Assembly (NCBI RefSeq): GCF_000296385.1
Contig: NZ_JH815185.1
Location: 2,707,852 to 2,771,851, forward strand
DNA: 64,000 bases
Reading direction: 5' to 3'
From: Lachnoanaerobaculum sp. OBRC5-5
GTDB lineage: Bacteria; Bacillota; Clostridia; Lachnospirales; Lachnospiraceae
Shown here: positions 17,906 through 26,432 of the stretch, piece by piece
Numbering within the stretch: position 1 is the first letter of the stretch
How the letters are laid out: every line of letters begins with the position of its first letter
Notes under the pieces: generated by a model
What the model saw: the letters and a program-made list of their open reading frames with translations, nothing else
Databases searched by the model: none
What the model was told of the DNA's origin: nothing
Position numbers and translations under genes: made by a program

Positions 17906-18229
17906 ATGAGCTGTAGATGTGGGGATATTAGACGATGCAGAACGGATATCAGGAAGATTAGAGCTGCAATTACTAAAATGGAAGGCTTGAGAGGTATAGA
18001 CTCAACTATAAGGAGCGACCTTTCAAGTATCGGTGGAGATAATTCTATGTATATGACACCTTTTAATATTGGGAATATTGCAGAAACTGAAAGTCAGATG
18101 CATAGAGAGATAGAGTTGCAGACATCAAATATTATCAGTCGGTTAAGGGACGAAATAGATTATTTGAATGATGAATTGGAAGATATGAGAGACGAGGATT
18201 ATGATTACCATCATAGAGATGACGATTAG
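17906..18229 (+). CDS. Family-C CRC-motif helical partner of the Rhs toxin
   Basis: A 107-residue protein starting MSCRCGDIRRC and ending DYDYHHRDDD, with helices between. The start and the His/Asp tail match the lipase partners at 4367 and 8016, although the middle has diverged. A GGAGGA site precedes the ATG, and the Rhs toxin gene begins nine bases after the stop. It is the third example of this family directly beside a large T7SS substrate, which makes a targeting-partner role likely. No named family recognised. Confidence 0.75.
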   Translation: MSCRCGDIRRCRTDIRKIRAAITKMEGLRGIDSTIRSDLSSIGGDNSMYMTPFNIGNIAETESQMHREIELQTSNIISRLRDEIDYLNDELEDMRDEDYDYHHRDDD

Positions 18230-18238
18230 GGGTGATTT

Positions 18239-21200
18239 ATGGAAAATTTTGAAATAAAGAGAGCCAAGTTGCAGGAAGTACTAAATAAATTTAAAAAAAT
18301 AAGTGATGACTTGGAAAAAATCGGTAATGACGTGAAAGCGGAGTATACAGAATTATTGGCTAATTACTGGACAGGAGAGAGTGCTAATCAATTTAGTACA
18401 AATTCTGATGCTTGGAGTAATAACTTGAACTGCTATAATGAAAGTGTCAAAGAATTGATAAATATTATAGAGTCTCAGGTAATACCGGGTGTCAACGATA
18501 TAGATAATAAGGCAATAGGGATTGAAGGAGTAGTGGGAGGTTCGTATTCATCAGGATTAAGTGACAGTGTAGTACGTAGAGATAACTATATAGAAGTATT
18601 AAAATCTTGTATAAAGCATGTAATAGGGGAATATTATTCATATAAGAATACACTTGAAATTGTTGATGAAAAACTGTCTACACTTAATTTTAGTAATTTA
18701 GATGTATGTGGTGATATTAGCAGTGCAAAAAAAGATATTGATGACAGAACGGACAAGTTAAACGGACTGATATCAGCTTTGGAAGATTATGAGTCCTATG
18801 TGGACTGTTTTGAAGAAAGCATCTCAGCTTCTATCAGTAAAATAAAAGGCCCTGCATCTTGGGAGAACTTAAAAGCGGATAATCTTTTACAAATTGTATC
18901 ACTGCTCGGTGCAAAAGGGCTTAAAGATTATGAATATGAAAAGAAGGCCGGTAATCTTATTCTTACTGTAAATGGTGAAAAGATTACATTATGTGCATAT
19001 GGTGGAGACCCCATCAATATGTCTACAGGTAACTATGTATATGCAGGAGAATTCTTATCTCAAAAAGGATTGTTCCCTATTGCATTTAATATTACATATA
19101 ATTCGATAGATAGAAATAATGCAAGTCTTGGAGTAGGCTTTTATTCAGATATTGACATGAAGATTGAGATAAGTGAATTAAAAGCTAAAATAACATATTC
19201 CGACGGCAGAAGAGAAGTATTCATCAAAGATAAAAAAGGCAGTTATATAAATATCAATGAAAATAGAGATACACTCCGAAAGCTTGGTAACAGGTATGAA
19301 GTTAAAATATTTGAGGGAGATACGCATATCTTTGATATAGACGGTAAGCTGATAGAAACAGATGACGGAAAAGGAAACACTGTTACCTATGCTTATGATG
19401 GAGAAAGGCTTATCAGTAAAAGAAGTAATTCAAATGAGTATATTGAATATCTGTATGAAGATAATAAAGTAGTCGAGGTTTGCGACAGCAATGGAAGAAG
19501 CATCAATTTATCATACAAGGATGACAATTTATCCTGTATAAAGAATGAATTAGGCAGGAGTATTTCATTTGAGTATGAGAACGGATTTATAACTAAACTT
19601 ACTGATTATGAGGGCAAGGTAACTCTGGAAAACAGATATGATAAAGACGGAAGAATAACTTCACAACGATTTGCTGACGGCGTGGAACTTACCTTTAAAT
19701 ATGATAAAAACAGTGTAACATTTAATAACGGAGAGTCTGAAATTGTTTATTATCATGATGAGGGATATCGCACTGTAAAAATAACTGAAAATGGAGTCAG
19801 CAGTCTTCGAGAGTTTGATAAAGACGGACTATGTATATTTGACATAGATCGAAAAGGTAATAAAACAATATATGAATACAATTCGGATAAAAAGCTTACG
19901 AAAGTAGAATTGCCGGAGAATATAGTAGTTGAGCTTTCATATGACGGTATAGGATATTTAAACGGTATCAAAGTAAACGGTGAAGAAAGACTGAAGCAAT
20001 TCAATGATGTGAAGGGAAATCCTGTAGAAATATTTAATGAGTCAAAAGACAGCTTTGATATTGTTTACAATGAGAACTCAAGACCTTTAAAGATAACCGC
20101 TCCGGATAAAAGTGTTATGAATATAAGCTATGACAGTAGTGGAAATGTAACTGAGATAGCAAATGATACAGTCAAAATGGTTGGATATGAATATGATGAG
20201 TTGAATCGAGTTGTAAGTATTGAAGACAATAATGGAGGGAAAAGACTTTATAAGTATAATGAGCTTGGAGATATCACAGAGGTAACAAATTCTTTTGGGG
20301 AGAAGAGAACATATAAGTATACAGCAAACAGGCAGGTGTCAAAATTAAAGGATTTTGACGGGAAAACCTATGAAGTAGAGTACAATAATATAAATTTACC
20401 AGTAAGGCTAAAAGATAAAAACGGAAATACTACAGAGTATGTATATGATAATATTAGAAGAATATCTCAGATAAAGCGAGCCGGTGGAGTGGAAAAATTT
20501 GAATATGACAAGAGGGGCAATATGACTAAAATGATTGCTCCTGACGGAAGTATGAAGAGATTTTCCTATGATGACAATAGAAATATTGTCAGTGTTACTT
20601 ACCCAACAGGTCTAAGTGAGAATTATAAATATGATAAGTTAAACAGGTGCATCAGTAAGGAATTTTCTGACGGAGTGAAGTCTGATTTTGTTTATGATGG
20701 AGACAGACTTGTTGAGATAGCACTGCCAAGCGGAAGTATCAGATATGAATATGATGAATATGGAAGAGTGCTAAAGCAAACCTTGGATGATAATATCAGC
20801 GAAAGCTTTGTATATGATTCTATGAACAGGGTATTGGAGTATACCGATATATTTGGCAATGTATCAGGCTATGAATATAATCAGAACGGCAGAGTAAAAG
20901 CGGTTAATTTAGGTGATGATGTAAAATACATATATAATTATGATAAGCTTGGAAGACCTACAGAAGAAAGCCGACTGGCGGGCAATACGGAAAATAAGAT
21001 TTATTATGCTTATGACGACTTGGGAAGAGTATCCGGAATAAGGACTGATACCGGTAGAGAAAATACTTATAGCTATGATAATGAAGGAAATATAACATCT
21101 ATTAAAGACAGCATCGGAAATACAAACTATTTTAAATATGGTGTAGGAAATACACTTGAAAAAGTGGTTGACAGTGACGGTCTGGTAAGTGAGTACAGTT

Positions 21201-23623
21201 ATGATAAAATGTACAATCTTGTAGGAATAAGACAGTACAAAAAAGATAATGAAAATGACTGTATGACAAGATGCTATCATAGAAACAATATGGGCAGAAT
21301 ATTTAAAATAGAAAATGCCGACAGTACTTATAAAACTATGGATTACAACAGTCTTGGACAAGTGGTGAAAAATATTGATGAAGACAGTTTTAAAACAGAG
21401 TTAAAGTACAATGAAGCAGGCCTTTTAACTTCGATGAAATGTTCTGACGGAAATTATGTAAACTATGAGTATGACGGCAACAGATTTTTGAAAGCCGTAT
21501 CAGGAAGCTTCGGAACTATGAGCTTTGAAAGAGATAAGAAAGGCTTGGTGAAAAAGGCTTTAACTACAGACGGACACAGTATTACTTACGAATATGATAA
21601 GTTTGGAAGAACTGTGGCTATAGTATATCCTGACGGCAAAAAGGTAGGCTATTACTATGATAATAAAGGTAGACTTATAGAAACTGTTTCAGGAAATGAA
21701 CATATCAGGTTGACCTATGACTGTTTGGGCAGACTTGAATCAAGAGAGTATAGTGATGGAAGCAAAACATGCTATGAATACAATGATATCGGAAGTCCGA
21801 CAAAAATAACTCATATCAGTGATGAAAAAATCAATATGGAATATACTTATGCATATGATTTGGTAGGAAATAAGACAGGTATAAGTATCAATAGGAATGG
21901 CAGTGTAAAGGATTACAGTTATTCTTATGATGAGGTGGGAAGAATCACAAAAGTTGTATTGGACGGTAAAGTGCTAAGAGAATATAGCTATGATATCTTT
22001 GGAAACAGAACCGATAAAGTAGAATATTTCAAAGATGAAGTGATTACCACAAAATACATCTATAAGGGTGGAAAACTCGCAGAAGAGCGTATAGCTAAGA
22101 ATAACAGTTTGATTCAAAAAAGGTATGAGTATGATAAGAGAGGAAATCTTATCAAGAAGTTTTCCGATGGTGAGCTTGAAACAGAGTACAAATACAACGG
22201 ATTGGGACAACTTATAAGTGTCATATCCGGTAAAAATATTGTTACTTATGAATATGACGGACTTGGTCACAGAATCGGTAAGACAGAGAGCAATGGGAAC
22301 GAGTCACACACTACAAGCTATGTAATTGATATCAGAAAAAAGATTGATAATATACTATGGCAAAACAGTGATGGAAATGAGAGAAGTTTTGTATGGGATA
22401 TTCAACTGATATCAGAGGTGGAGGATGATAACAGCACCAATATCATATGTGATGAACTTGGAAGTGTAATACTTGAAGGGGATGAGCTTTTTGAGTACTC
22501 AGAGTTTGGAGAAGTGTTTGGAAGCAAACCAAAGAACTTCGGATTTGCCGGTCTCATGGTAGATGATATAAGTGGAAACTATCTTTCAGCTACAAGAATG
22601 TACGATGAAAATATGGGAAGATTTCTTGGAAAGGATAAAATCAAGGGAGATCTAAGATATGGATTTACCCAAAACGAGTATACATACTGCTATAATTCAC
22701 CATTGATATTTGTTGACAGTACAGGAGAATCACCGGAAGCAAATGCACTTAGACGCAAGTATTTGGTTGAGGGTGCGCTGGACTTATGGTTATGTGCCAG
22801 CTTACCTGGAATATATGCTTTAAATAAAATAGTTACGGGTAGTTTAGGATACATTAACTGGGATAAAGCTTTAGATGATATTGTGAATTCGGGTTATAAT
22901 TATTGGGAAAAGAGAGTTGCAGACATTGAAAAAGATTCTATATCAAAAGATGCACAAAGTAAAATGAAGAGTCTTCGAAAGTTTGCTGAAGATAGTGGGT
23001 TCAGTGATACATTTAATGAAATGACGAGGAGTAGTATTGCAGATATAGCACTTAATATTTTTGACTTTTATAAAGATGATAAAGGAGTTATTCATGCAAT
23101 GAGTCTTTGTTGGCAGATGCATTTGGGATATAACAATTTTTATGATTTTGCATTTAATTCCCTTACATCTATGAATAGAGGAAAGTTTAAATTTGGAGAT
23201 GGAGATGATGAGTTTACACTTTGGATGTGGAAAGGAGATTATTTTAACTTTGGAGCCGGAGGTGAAATAGGCATATACAAAGGTAACGACTGGAATGTAG
23301 ATTGCTATACTAAGAGTAAACTTAAAATGAATTTGGATATAAGGCTAAAAGATGGAACACAGGTAATAGATTGGGATGCTAACGATTTATATCAGTGGTG
23401 GATAACAGGGTTTAATCCGGATAAAAGATTTCAAGATGTAAAGGCTGAGGATTTAGTAATGGTAGGAATGGTTGACTTTGATGAAGAAAGGTCTATGTGG
23501 AAACAGTTTGTACATACGGCAGAATTTGATGATCATAATGTAGATAAAATAAATGATAACTGGTGTCTTGATTTTGTACATCGCAATGCTGTAATGAAAT
23601 GGGAAGGAGGAAATAAAAACTGA
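18239..23623 (+). CDS. WXG/LXG-headed Rhs (YD-repeat) polymorphic toxin with DUF4474-like C terminus
   Basis: A 1794-residue protein. Residues 1-210 are helical with a WXG turn (YWTGESANQF), a T7SS targeting head. A DUF6531-like segment (GGDPINMSTGNYVYAGE, about 258-275) leads into dozens of YD repeats (to about 1440). The Rhs core ends with LSATRMYDENMGRFLGKDK and NSPLIFVDSTGE near 1495. The usual DPxG cleavage motif is DSTG here, lacking the proline. The last ~300 residues are the variable toxin part, with LWMWKGDYFNFGAGGEIGIY and WWITGFNPD resembling DUF4474. Its activity is unknown. The stop is coupled (TGATG) to a lipoprotein gene, its likely immunity. Confidence 0.85.
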   Translation: MENFEIKRAKLQEVLNKFKKISDDLEKIGNDVKAEYTELLANYWTGESANQFSTNSDAWSNNLNCYNESVKELINIIESQVIPGVNDIDNKAIGIEGVVGGSYSSGLSDSVVRRDNYIEVLKSCIKHVIGEYYSYKNTLEIVDEKLSTLNFSNLDVCGDISSAKKDIDDRTDKLNGLISALEDYESYVDCFEESISASISKIKGPASWENLKADNLLQIVSLLGAKGLKDYEYEKKAGNLILTVNGEKITLCAYGGDPINMSTGNYVYAGEFLSQKGLFPIAFNITYNSIDRNNASLGVGFYSDIDMKIEISELKAKITYSDGRREVFIKDKKGSYININENRDTLRKLGNRYEVKIFEGDTHIFDIDGKLIETDDGKGNTVTYAYDGERLISKRSNSNEYIEYLYEDNKVVEVCDSNGRSINLSYKDDNLSCIKNELGRSISFEYENGFITKLTDYEGKVTLENRYDKDGRITSQRFADGVELTFKYDKNSVTFNNGESEIVYYHDEGYRTVKITENGVSSLREFDKDGLCIFDIDRKGNKTIYEYNSDKKLTKVELPENIVVELSYDGIGYLNGIKVNGEERLKQFNDVKGNPVEIFNESKDSFDIVYNENSRPLKITAPDKSVMNISYDSSGNVTEIANDTVKMVGYEYDELNRVVSIEDNNGGKRLYKYNELGDITEVTNSFGEKRTYKYTANRQVSKLKDFDGKTYEVEYNNINLPVRLKDKNGNTTEYVYDNIRRISQIKRAGGVEKFEYDKRGNMTKMIAPDGSMKRFSYDDNRNIVSVTYPTGLSENYKYDKLNRCISKEFSDGVKSDFVYDGDRLVEIALPSGSIRYEYDEYGRVLKQTLDDNISESFVYDSMNRVLEYTDIFGNVSGYEYNQNGRVKAVNLGDDVKYIYNYDKLGRPTEESRLAGNTENKIYYAYDDLGRVSGIRTDTGRENTYSYDNEGNITSIKDSIGNTNYFKYGVGNTLEKVVDSDGLVSEYSYDKMYNLVGIRQYKKDNENDCMTRCYHRNNMGRIFKIENADSTYKTMDYNSLGQVVKNIDEDSFKTELKYNEAGLLTSMKCSDGNYVNYEYDGNRFLKAVSGSFGTMSFERDKKGLVKKALTTDGHSITYEYDKFGRTVAIVYPDGKKVGYYYDNKGRLIETVSGNEHIRLTYDCLGRLESREYSDGSKTCYEYNDIGSPTKITHISDEKINMEYTYAYDLVGNKTGISINRNGSVKDYSYSYDEVGRITKVVLDGKVLREYSYDIFGNRTDKVEYFKDEVITTKYIYKGGKLAEERIAKNNSLIQKRYEYDKRGNLIKKFSDGELETEYKYNGLGQLISVISGKNIVTYEYDGLGHRIGKTESNGNESHTTSYVIDIRKKIDNILWQNSDGNERSFVWDIQLISEVEDDNSTNIICDELGSVILEGDELFEYSEFGEVFGSKPKNFGFAGLMVDDISGNYLSATRMYDENMGRFLGKDKIKGDLRYGFTQNEYTYCYNSPLIFVDSTGESPEANALRRKYLVEGALDLWLCASLPGIYALNKIVTGSLGYINWDKALDDIVNSGYNYWEKRVADIEKDSISKDAQSKMKSLRKFAEDSGFSDTFNEMTRSSIADIALNIFDFYKDDKGVIHAMSLCWQMHLGYNNFYDFAFNSLTSMNRGKFKFGDGDDEFTLWMWKGDYFNFGAGGEIGIYKGNDWNVDCYTKSKLKMNLDIRLKDGTQVIDWDANDLYQWWITGFNPDKRFQDVKAEDLVMVGMVDFDEERSMWKQFVHTAEFDDHNVDKINDNWCLDFVHRNAVMKWEGGNKN

Positions 23624-24195
23624 TGAAAATTAAAATTAGTATATTATTTTTAATAGCATGCCTGCTTACGGGGTGTACGTCAGTAGTTGAAACTGTAAAA
23701 TATATACATGATGCCGGTAAAATAGATAATTGTATATATGGTGATGCAAAAGTGGCGAATGAATATATCGAAAAGATAGTACAGGCTTTAAATACTAATG
23801 ATAGGGAGCTTTTAGCAAGCCTGTTTCCTGAGCATGCAAGGAGTAAGATAGACCATTTTGATGAAAAGATAGACTATATTATTAGAGAGAATGAGATTTG
23901 GCCGGGTTCGATAATAAGATATAAGCTTAATGAAGATAATAATTATCAATCAAGTTCCGACATGGGAAAAGTACAAAAGGTTATATATGCTAATACTACT
24001 ATAGAATTTGCAAAGCCGAAAGAGAATGAATATAAAAAATTTGATTTAAGCATTGGAATGGAAATAGTTACGGTAGATGATTTTAATGAGAACAATGTAG
24101 GGATATCCATATTTGCTATTGGGGAGGGTGATTTTAATAAGGATGAAGTGGATAAAGAAAAGGACGGATATGATATATATGCATTTGGACACTAA
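23623..24195 (+). CDS. DUF5104-like lipoprotein, probable immunity to the Rhs toxin
   Basis: A 190-residue protein with a lipoprotein signal (LIACLLTGC, Cys18). The domain has the DUF5104 pattern ANEYIEKIVQALNTNDRELLASLFPEHARSKI. Its ATG overlaps the toxin stop as TGATG, the tightest coupling seen in the island. A surface lipoprotein fits immunity against a toxin acting at the envelope. A close paralogue lies at 25273 and a more distant one at 24515. Family membership is judged by eye; immunity is inferred. Confidence 0.75.
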   Translation: MKIKISILFLIACLLTGCTSVVETVKYIHDAGKIDNCIYGDAKVANEYIEKIVQALNTNDRELLASLFPEHARSKIDHFDEKIDYIIRENEIWPGSIIRYKLNEDNNYQSSSDMGKVQKVIYANTTIEFAKPKENEYKKFDLSIGMEIVTVDDFNENNVGISIFAIGEGDFNKDEVDKEKDGYDIYAFGH

Positions 24196-24212
24196 TGATA
24201 GGAGATAAGAAT

Positions 24213-24518
24213 ATGGAAATTAAATCAAATATTGCCGGAATGGTAAATGCGGAGAATAATTATAATGTATTTAAGTATAGGCTAAATTTAAGCAGGGAAG
24301 ATTTAGTGAGTATTCTAACAGATATTGATGATTATTGGATTGGAAGAAGTGGAGACAGCTTTAAATATATTTGCTGGTATTTAAAGATTTTGTTGGATAC
24401 AGGATATGAAGAATTGACTGGACTAAAAAATGAAATTACTGATTCAAAGAAATATATATATGATAATGACTATAATCTTTCGAATCAGATACAAAGTAAG
24501 GAGCATATAAAAGTATGA
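24213..24518 (+). CDS. Small WXG-like helical protein
   Basis: A 101-residue protein with a WIG turn (DDYWIGRSGDSFKYI) between two predicted helices, the WXG100 pattern. ATG 24213 follows AGGAG at eight bases. The in-frame ATG at 24195 overlapping the previous stop would add six residues but lacks its own ribosome site. It lies between two DUF5104-like lipoprotein genes and overlaps the next by four bases. Possibly a partner protein left from another toxin module. Confidence 0.65.
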   Translation: MEIKSNIAGMVNAENNYNVFKYRLNLSREDLVSILTDIDDYWIGRSGDSFKYICWYLKILLDTGYEELTGLKNEITDSKKYIYDNDYNLSNQIQSKEHIKV

Positions 24519-25096
24519 AAAAAATAATATTTCTTATTATTGTATCAGCCCTTTTAATATCAGCCTGCTCAAGTGTTAAAAATACAGTGGACGGTGCAAA
24601 GAGTGAAATTACAAAAAATGATAAGCAGCCGCCTGAGGAGAAAGAATATAAAGACAAAGTGATTGCTGCGTTGGATAATCAAAATGCTGATGCTTTGAAG
24701 GCACTGTTTTCAAAGAATGCGAGAGAGAGCATAGAGGATATGGACTTTAAGATTGCATTACTGCTAAAGAGGTATAAGGGAAAGTCAAAGAGTGTCAAGT
24801 ATGACAGAAATTTCCCGGTACTCACAGAAGACAAAGAAAAGGGAATAAAAAGGATTGAGACTTATTATGTTGTAAAGACAGATGGTGGTAATATAGATTT
24901 TATGTACCTTCAGGTTGTTGCCAAGGATGATGAGGATCCGGATGAGATAGGTATCAGCTCTATGATGTATTCACCTGAAATTTGGCAGATTACGATGGAT
25001 GACAGCAACAGAGGATATTATCTGTGGGTAGACAATCCGTTTTGGGCTGACTTTGTCAATCCTGATGAGGTTATGACTACAGAGAGCAGTAGGTAG
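24515..25096 (+). CDS. DUF5104-like lipoprotein (second type)
   Basis: A 193-residue protein with a lipobox (LLISAC, Cys16) and the DUF5104 pattern KVIAALDNQNADALKALFSKNARESIEDMDFKIALLLKRYKGK. It is only distantly related to the two lipoproteins flanking it, so it is probably matched to a different toxin. It overlaps the WXG-like gene by ATGA. A decayed fragment of a similar gene is found at 29264-29365. Confidence 0.7.
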   Translation: MKKIIFLIIVSALLISACSSVKNTVDGAKSEITKNDKQPPEEKEYKDKVIAALDNQNADALKALFSKNARESIEDMDFKIALLLKRYKGKSKSVKYDRNFPVLTEDKEKGIKRIETYYVVKTDGGNIDFMYLQVVAKDDEDPDEIGISSMMYSPEIWQITMDDSNRGYYLWVDNPFWADFVNPDEVMTTESSR

Positions 25097-25103
25097 ATCC
25101 TTT

Positions 25104-25133
25104 AGAACTCCTATGAAAATACATAGGAGTTCT
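25104..25133. terminator. Perfect 12-bp hairpin after the lipoprotein gene
   Basis: AGAACTCCTATG and CATAGGAGTTCT form a perfect stem around AAAATA, eight bases after the stop. There is no T run on the + strand, so it may be a weak or factor-assisted terminator, or an mRNA-stabilising hairpin. Confidence 0.55.
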
Positions 25134-25222
25134 GTTAATACACAAACAATACGGTAAGTAATATCAGATCGTAATTTTAATAAAACATTTAAATATAGTT
25201 TAAGAACTTAATGATTGCATGA

Positions 25223-25273
25223 ATGGTTGATTTTGCTGAGGGAGAAATGTGGAAAGGAGGAAATACAAACTGA
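25223..25273 (+). pseudogene. Displaced C-terminal tail of a toxin gene
   Basis: Sixteen codons ending EGEMWKGGNTN then TGA, immediately before a lipoprotein start. This mirrors the end of the Rhs toxin (NAVMKWEGGNKN) and its TGATG junction with the lipoprotein at 23623. The duplicated immunity gene thus carries with it the last few codons of a toxin. Confidence 0.65.
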
Positions 25274-25851
25274 TGAAAATTAAAATGTTGATGGGTATTT
25301 TAATATTAAGTTTACTTACAGGATGTAAATCAGTAGTTGAAACTGCAAGATATATACACGACGCTGATAAAATAGATAATTATATATATGGTGATGCAAA
25401 AGTGGCTAATGAATATATTGAAAAGATAGTACAGGCTTTAAATACTAATGATAGGGAGCTTTTAGCAAGTCTGTTTCCCGAACACGCAAGGAGTAAGATA
25501 GACCATTTTGATGAAAAGATAGACTATATTATTAGAGAAAATAAGTCATGGCCATGGCCGTCTTCCATAATAAGGTATAAGCTTAATGAAGATAATAATT
25601 ATCAATCAAGATCAGATAGAGGTAAAATCTATAAAGAGGTATATGCTAATACTACTATAGAGTTTGCAGACCCTAAGGAGGGAGAATTATATAGATCAAG
25701 CTTAAAGATTGCTATGGTAATAGTACCTGTAGATGATTTTCATGAAAATAATGTCGGAATATCAATATTTGCGATTGGTGAGGGTGAGTTTATTAAGGAT
25801 GATGTAGATAAAGAAAAAGATGGATATGATATCTATGCATTTGGGCACTAA
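25273..25851 (+). CDS. DUF5104-like lipoprotein, paralogue of the Rhs immunity candidate
   Basis: A 192-residue lipoprotein (LSLLTGC, Cys17) nearly identical to the protein at 23623 through IYGDAKVANEYIEKIVQALNT and the following 50 residues. The last third is more divergent. The ATG at 25273 is preferred over the in-frame 25249 because it keeps the TGATG junction with the toxin-tail remnant, gives a proper signal peptide and has GGAGG in front. Probably an extra or variant immunity gene without its toxin. Confidence 0.75.
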   Translation: MKIKMLMGILILSLLTGCKSVVETARYIHDADKIDNYIYGDAKVANEYIEKIVQALNTNDRELLASLFPEHARSKIDHFDEKIDYIIRENKSWPWPSSIIRYKLNEDNNYQSRSDRGKIYKEVYANTTIEFADPKEGELYRSSLKIAMVIVPVDDFHENNVGISIFAIGEGEFIKDDVDKEKDGYDIYAFGH

Positions 25852-25894
25852 TGATTATAATCTTTCAATAAGGAAAAGTATAGAGCCCTTTTAA
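25850..25894 (+). pseudogene. Tail remnant of a WXG-like partner gene
   Basis: Reads NDYNLSIRKSIEPF then stop, matching the NDYNLSNQIQSK end of the WXG-like gene at 24213. The rest of that gene is missing, apparently through a deletion joining the TAATGAT at the lipoprotein stop to the similar AATGACTAT near the gene end. A shared string (AATACACAAACAATA) follows here and at 25137. Confidence 0.55.
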
Positions 25895-25949
25895 TACACA
25901 AACAATATGGTAAGGCTTCAAAGAAGTTTAACGGAAAGGAAATATGGAA

Positions 25950-26408
25950 ATGAATTATACATTATCATTTTACTTGGGAATATTTACAATAATATGTATG
26001 ATTGTGGTGAGCAGAATAGCTTTTTTTAAGGATACGGAGTTTCTTAGAGCGGTAAGAGATACTATGGGGAAAAACCGTATGTCTCTGGCACATAAAAGAG
26101 AGAAGCCTATCAAGGGTATCATTTGGAAAAAGGATTTAAAGAAGATGAACTTCTTATCAATCAATTTTAAGGACTACCATATTAAGGATGTAAGTGATCT
26201 TGAATATTTCAAGAATGTTGAGACAATTATTTTGACATATATGGGCGATAATGAGGAAGATATCGGTATGTATAATGAGGAACATGTCCTTGATAATCTA
26301 AATAAAGTAAGGGATTTTAATAAGCTTAGAAGGGTACAGTTATATCATCTTAACGCAGATAAGAGTGTGAAGAACGAATGTCCGAGGGCAATAGTGTTTA
26401 TAGACTAG
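25950..26408 (+). CDS. Family-A small membrane-anchored LRR-like protein (copy 3)
   Basis: A 152-residue protein beginning MNYTLSFYLGIFTIICMIV (membrane segment) then FFKDTEFLRAVRDTMG and the LRR-like HIKDVSDLEYFKNVETIILTY. The ATG at 25950 sits nine bases after GGAAAGGA; 25944 would be too close. A family-E gene follows 24 bases after the stop, the same spacing as for copy 4 and the third E gene. Function unknown. Confidence 0.7.
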   Translation: MNYTLSFYLGIFTIICMIVVSRIAFFKDTEFLRAVRDTMGKNRMSLAHKREKPIKGIIWKKDLKKMNFLSINFKDYHIKDVSDLEYFKNVETIILTYMGDNEEDIGMYNEEHVLDNLNKVRDFNKLRRVQLYHLNADKSVKNECPRAIVFID

Positions 26409-26432
26409 TTTTTACGGTTAGGAGAGACATAG

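Noticed and set aside
20909-21361. Open frame of 150 codons on the minus strand
   Set aside because: It lies antisense within the Rhs toxin, has no ribosome site and its hydrophobic composition is the complement of the YD-repeat codons.
18800-22700. Dense short repeats in DNA and protein
   Set aside because: They are the YD repeats of one Rhs coding frame; unit lengths vary and there are no fixed repeats with unique spacers, so this is not a CRISPR array.
18239-23623. Rhs protein as part of a type VI or contact-dependent system
   Set aside because: There are no PAAR, VgrG or signal features; the WXG-like head and the adjacent EssC and CRC partner point to T7SSb.
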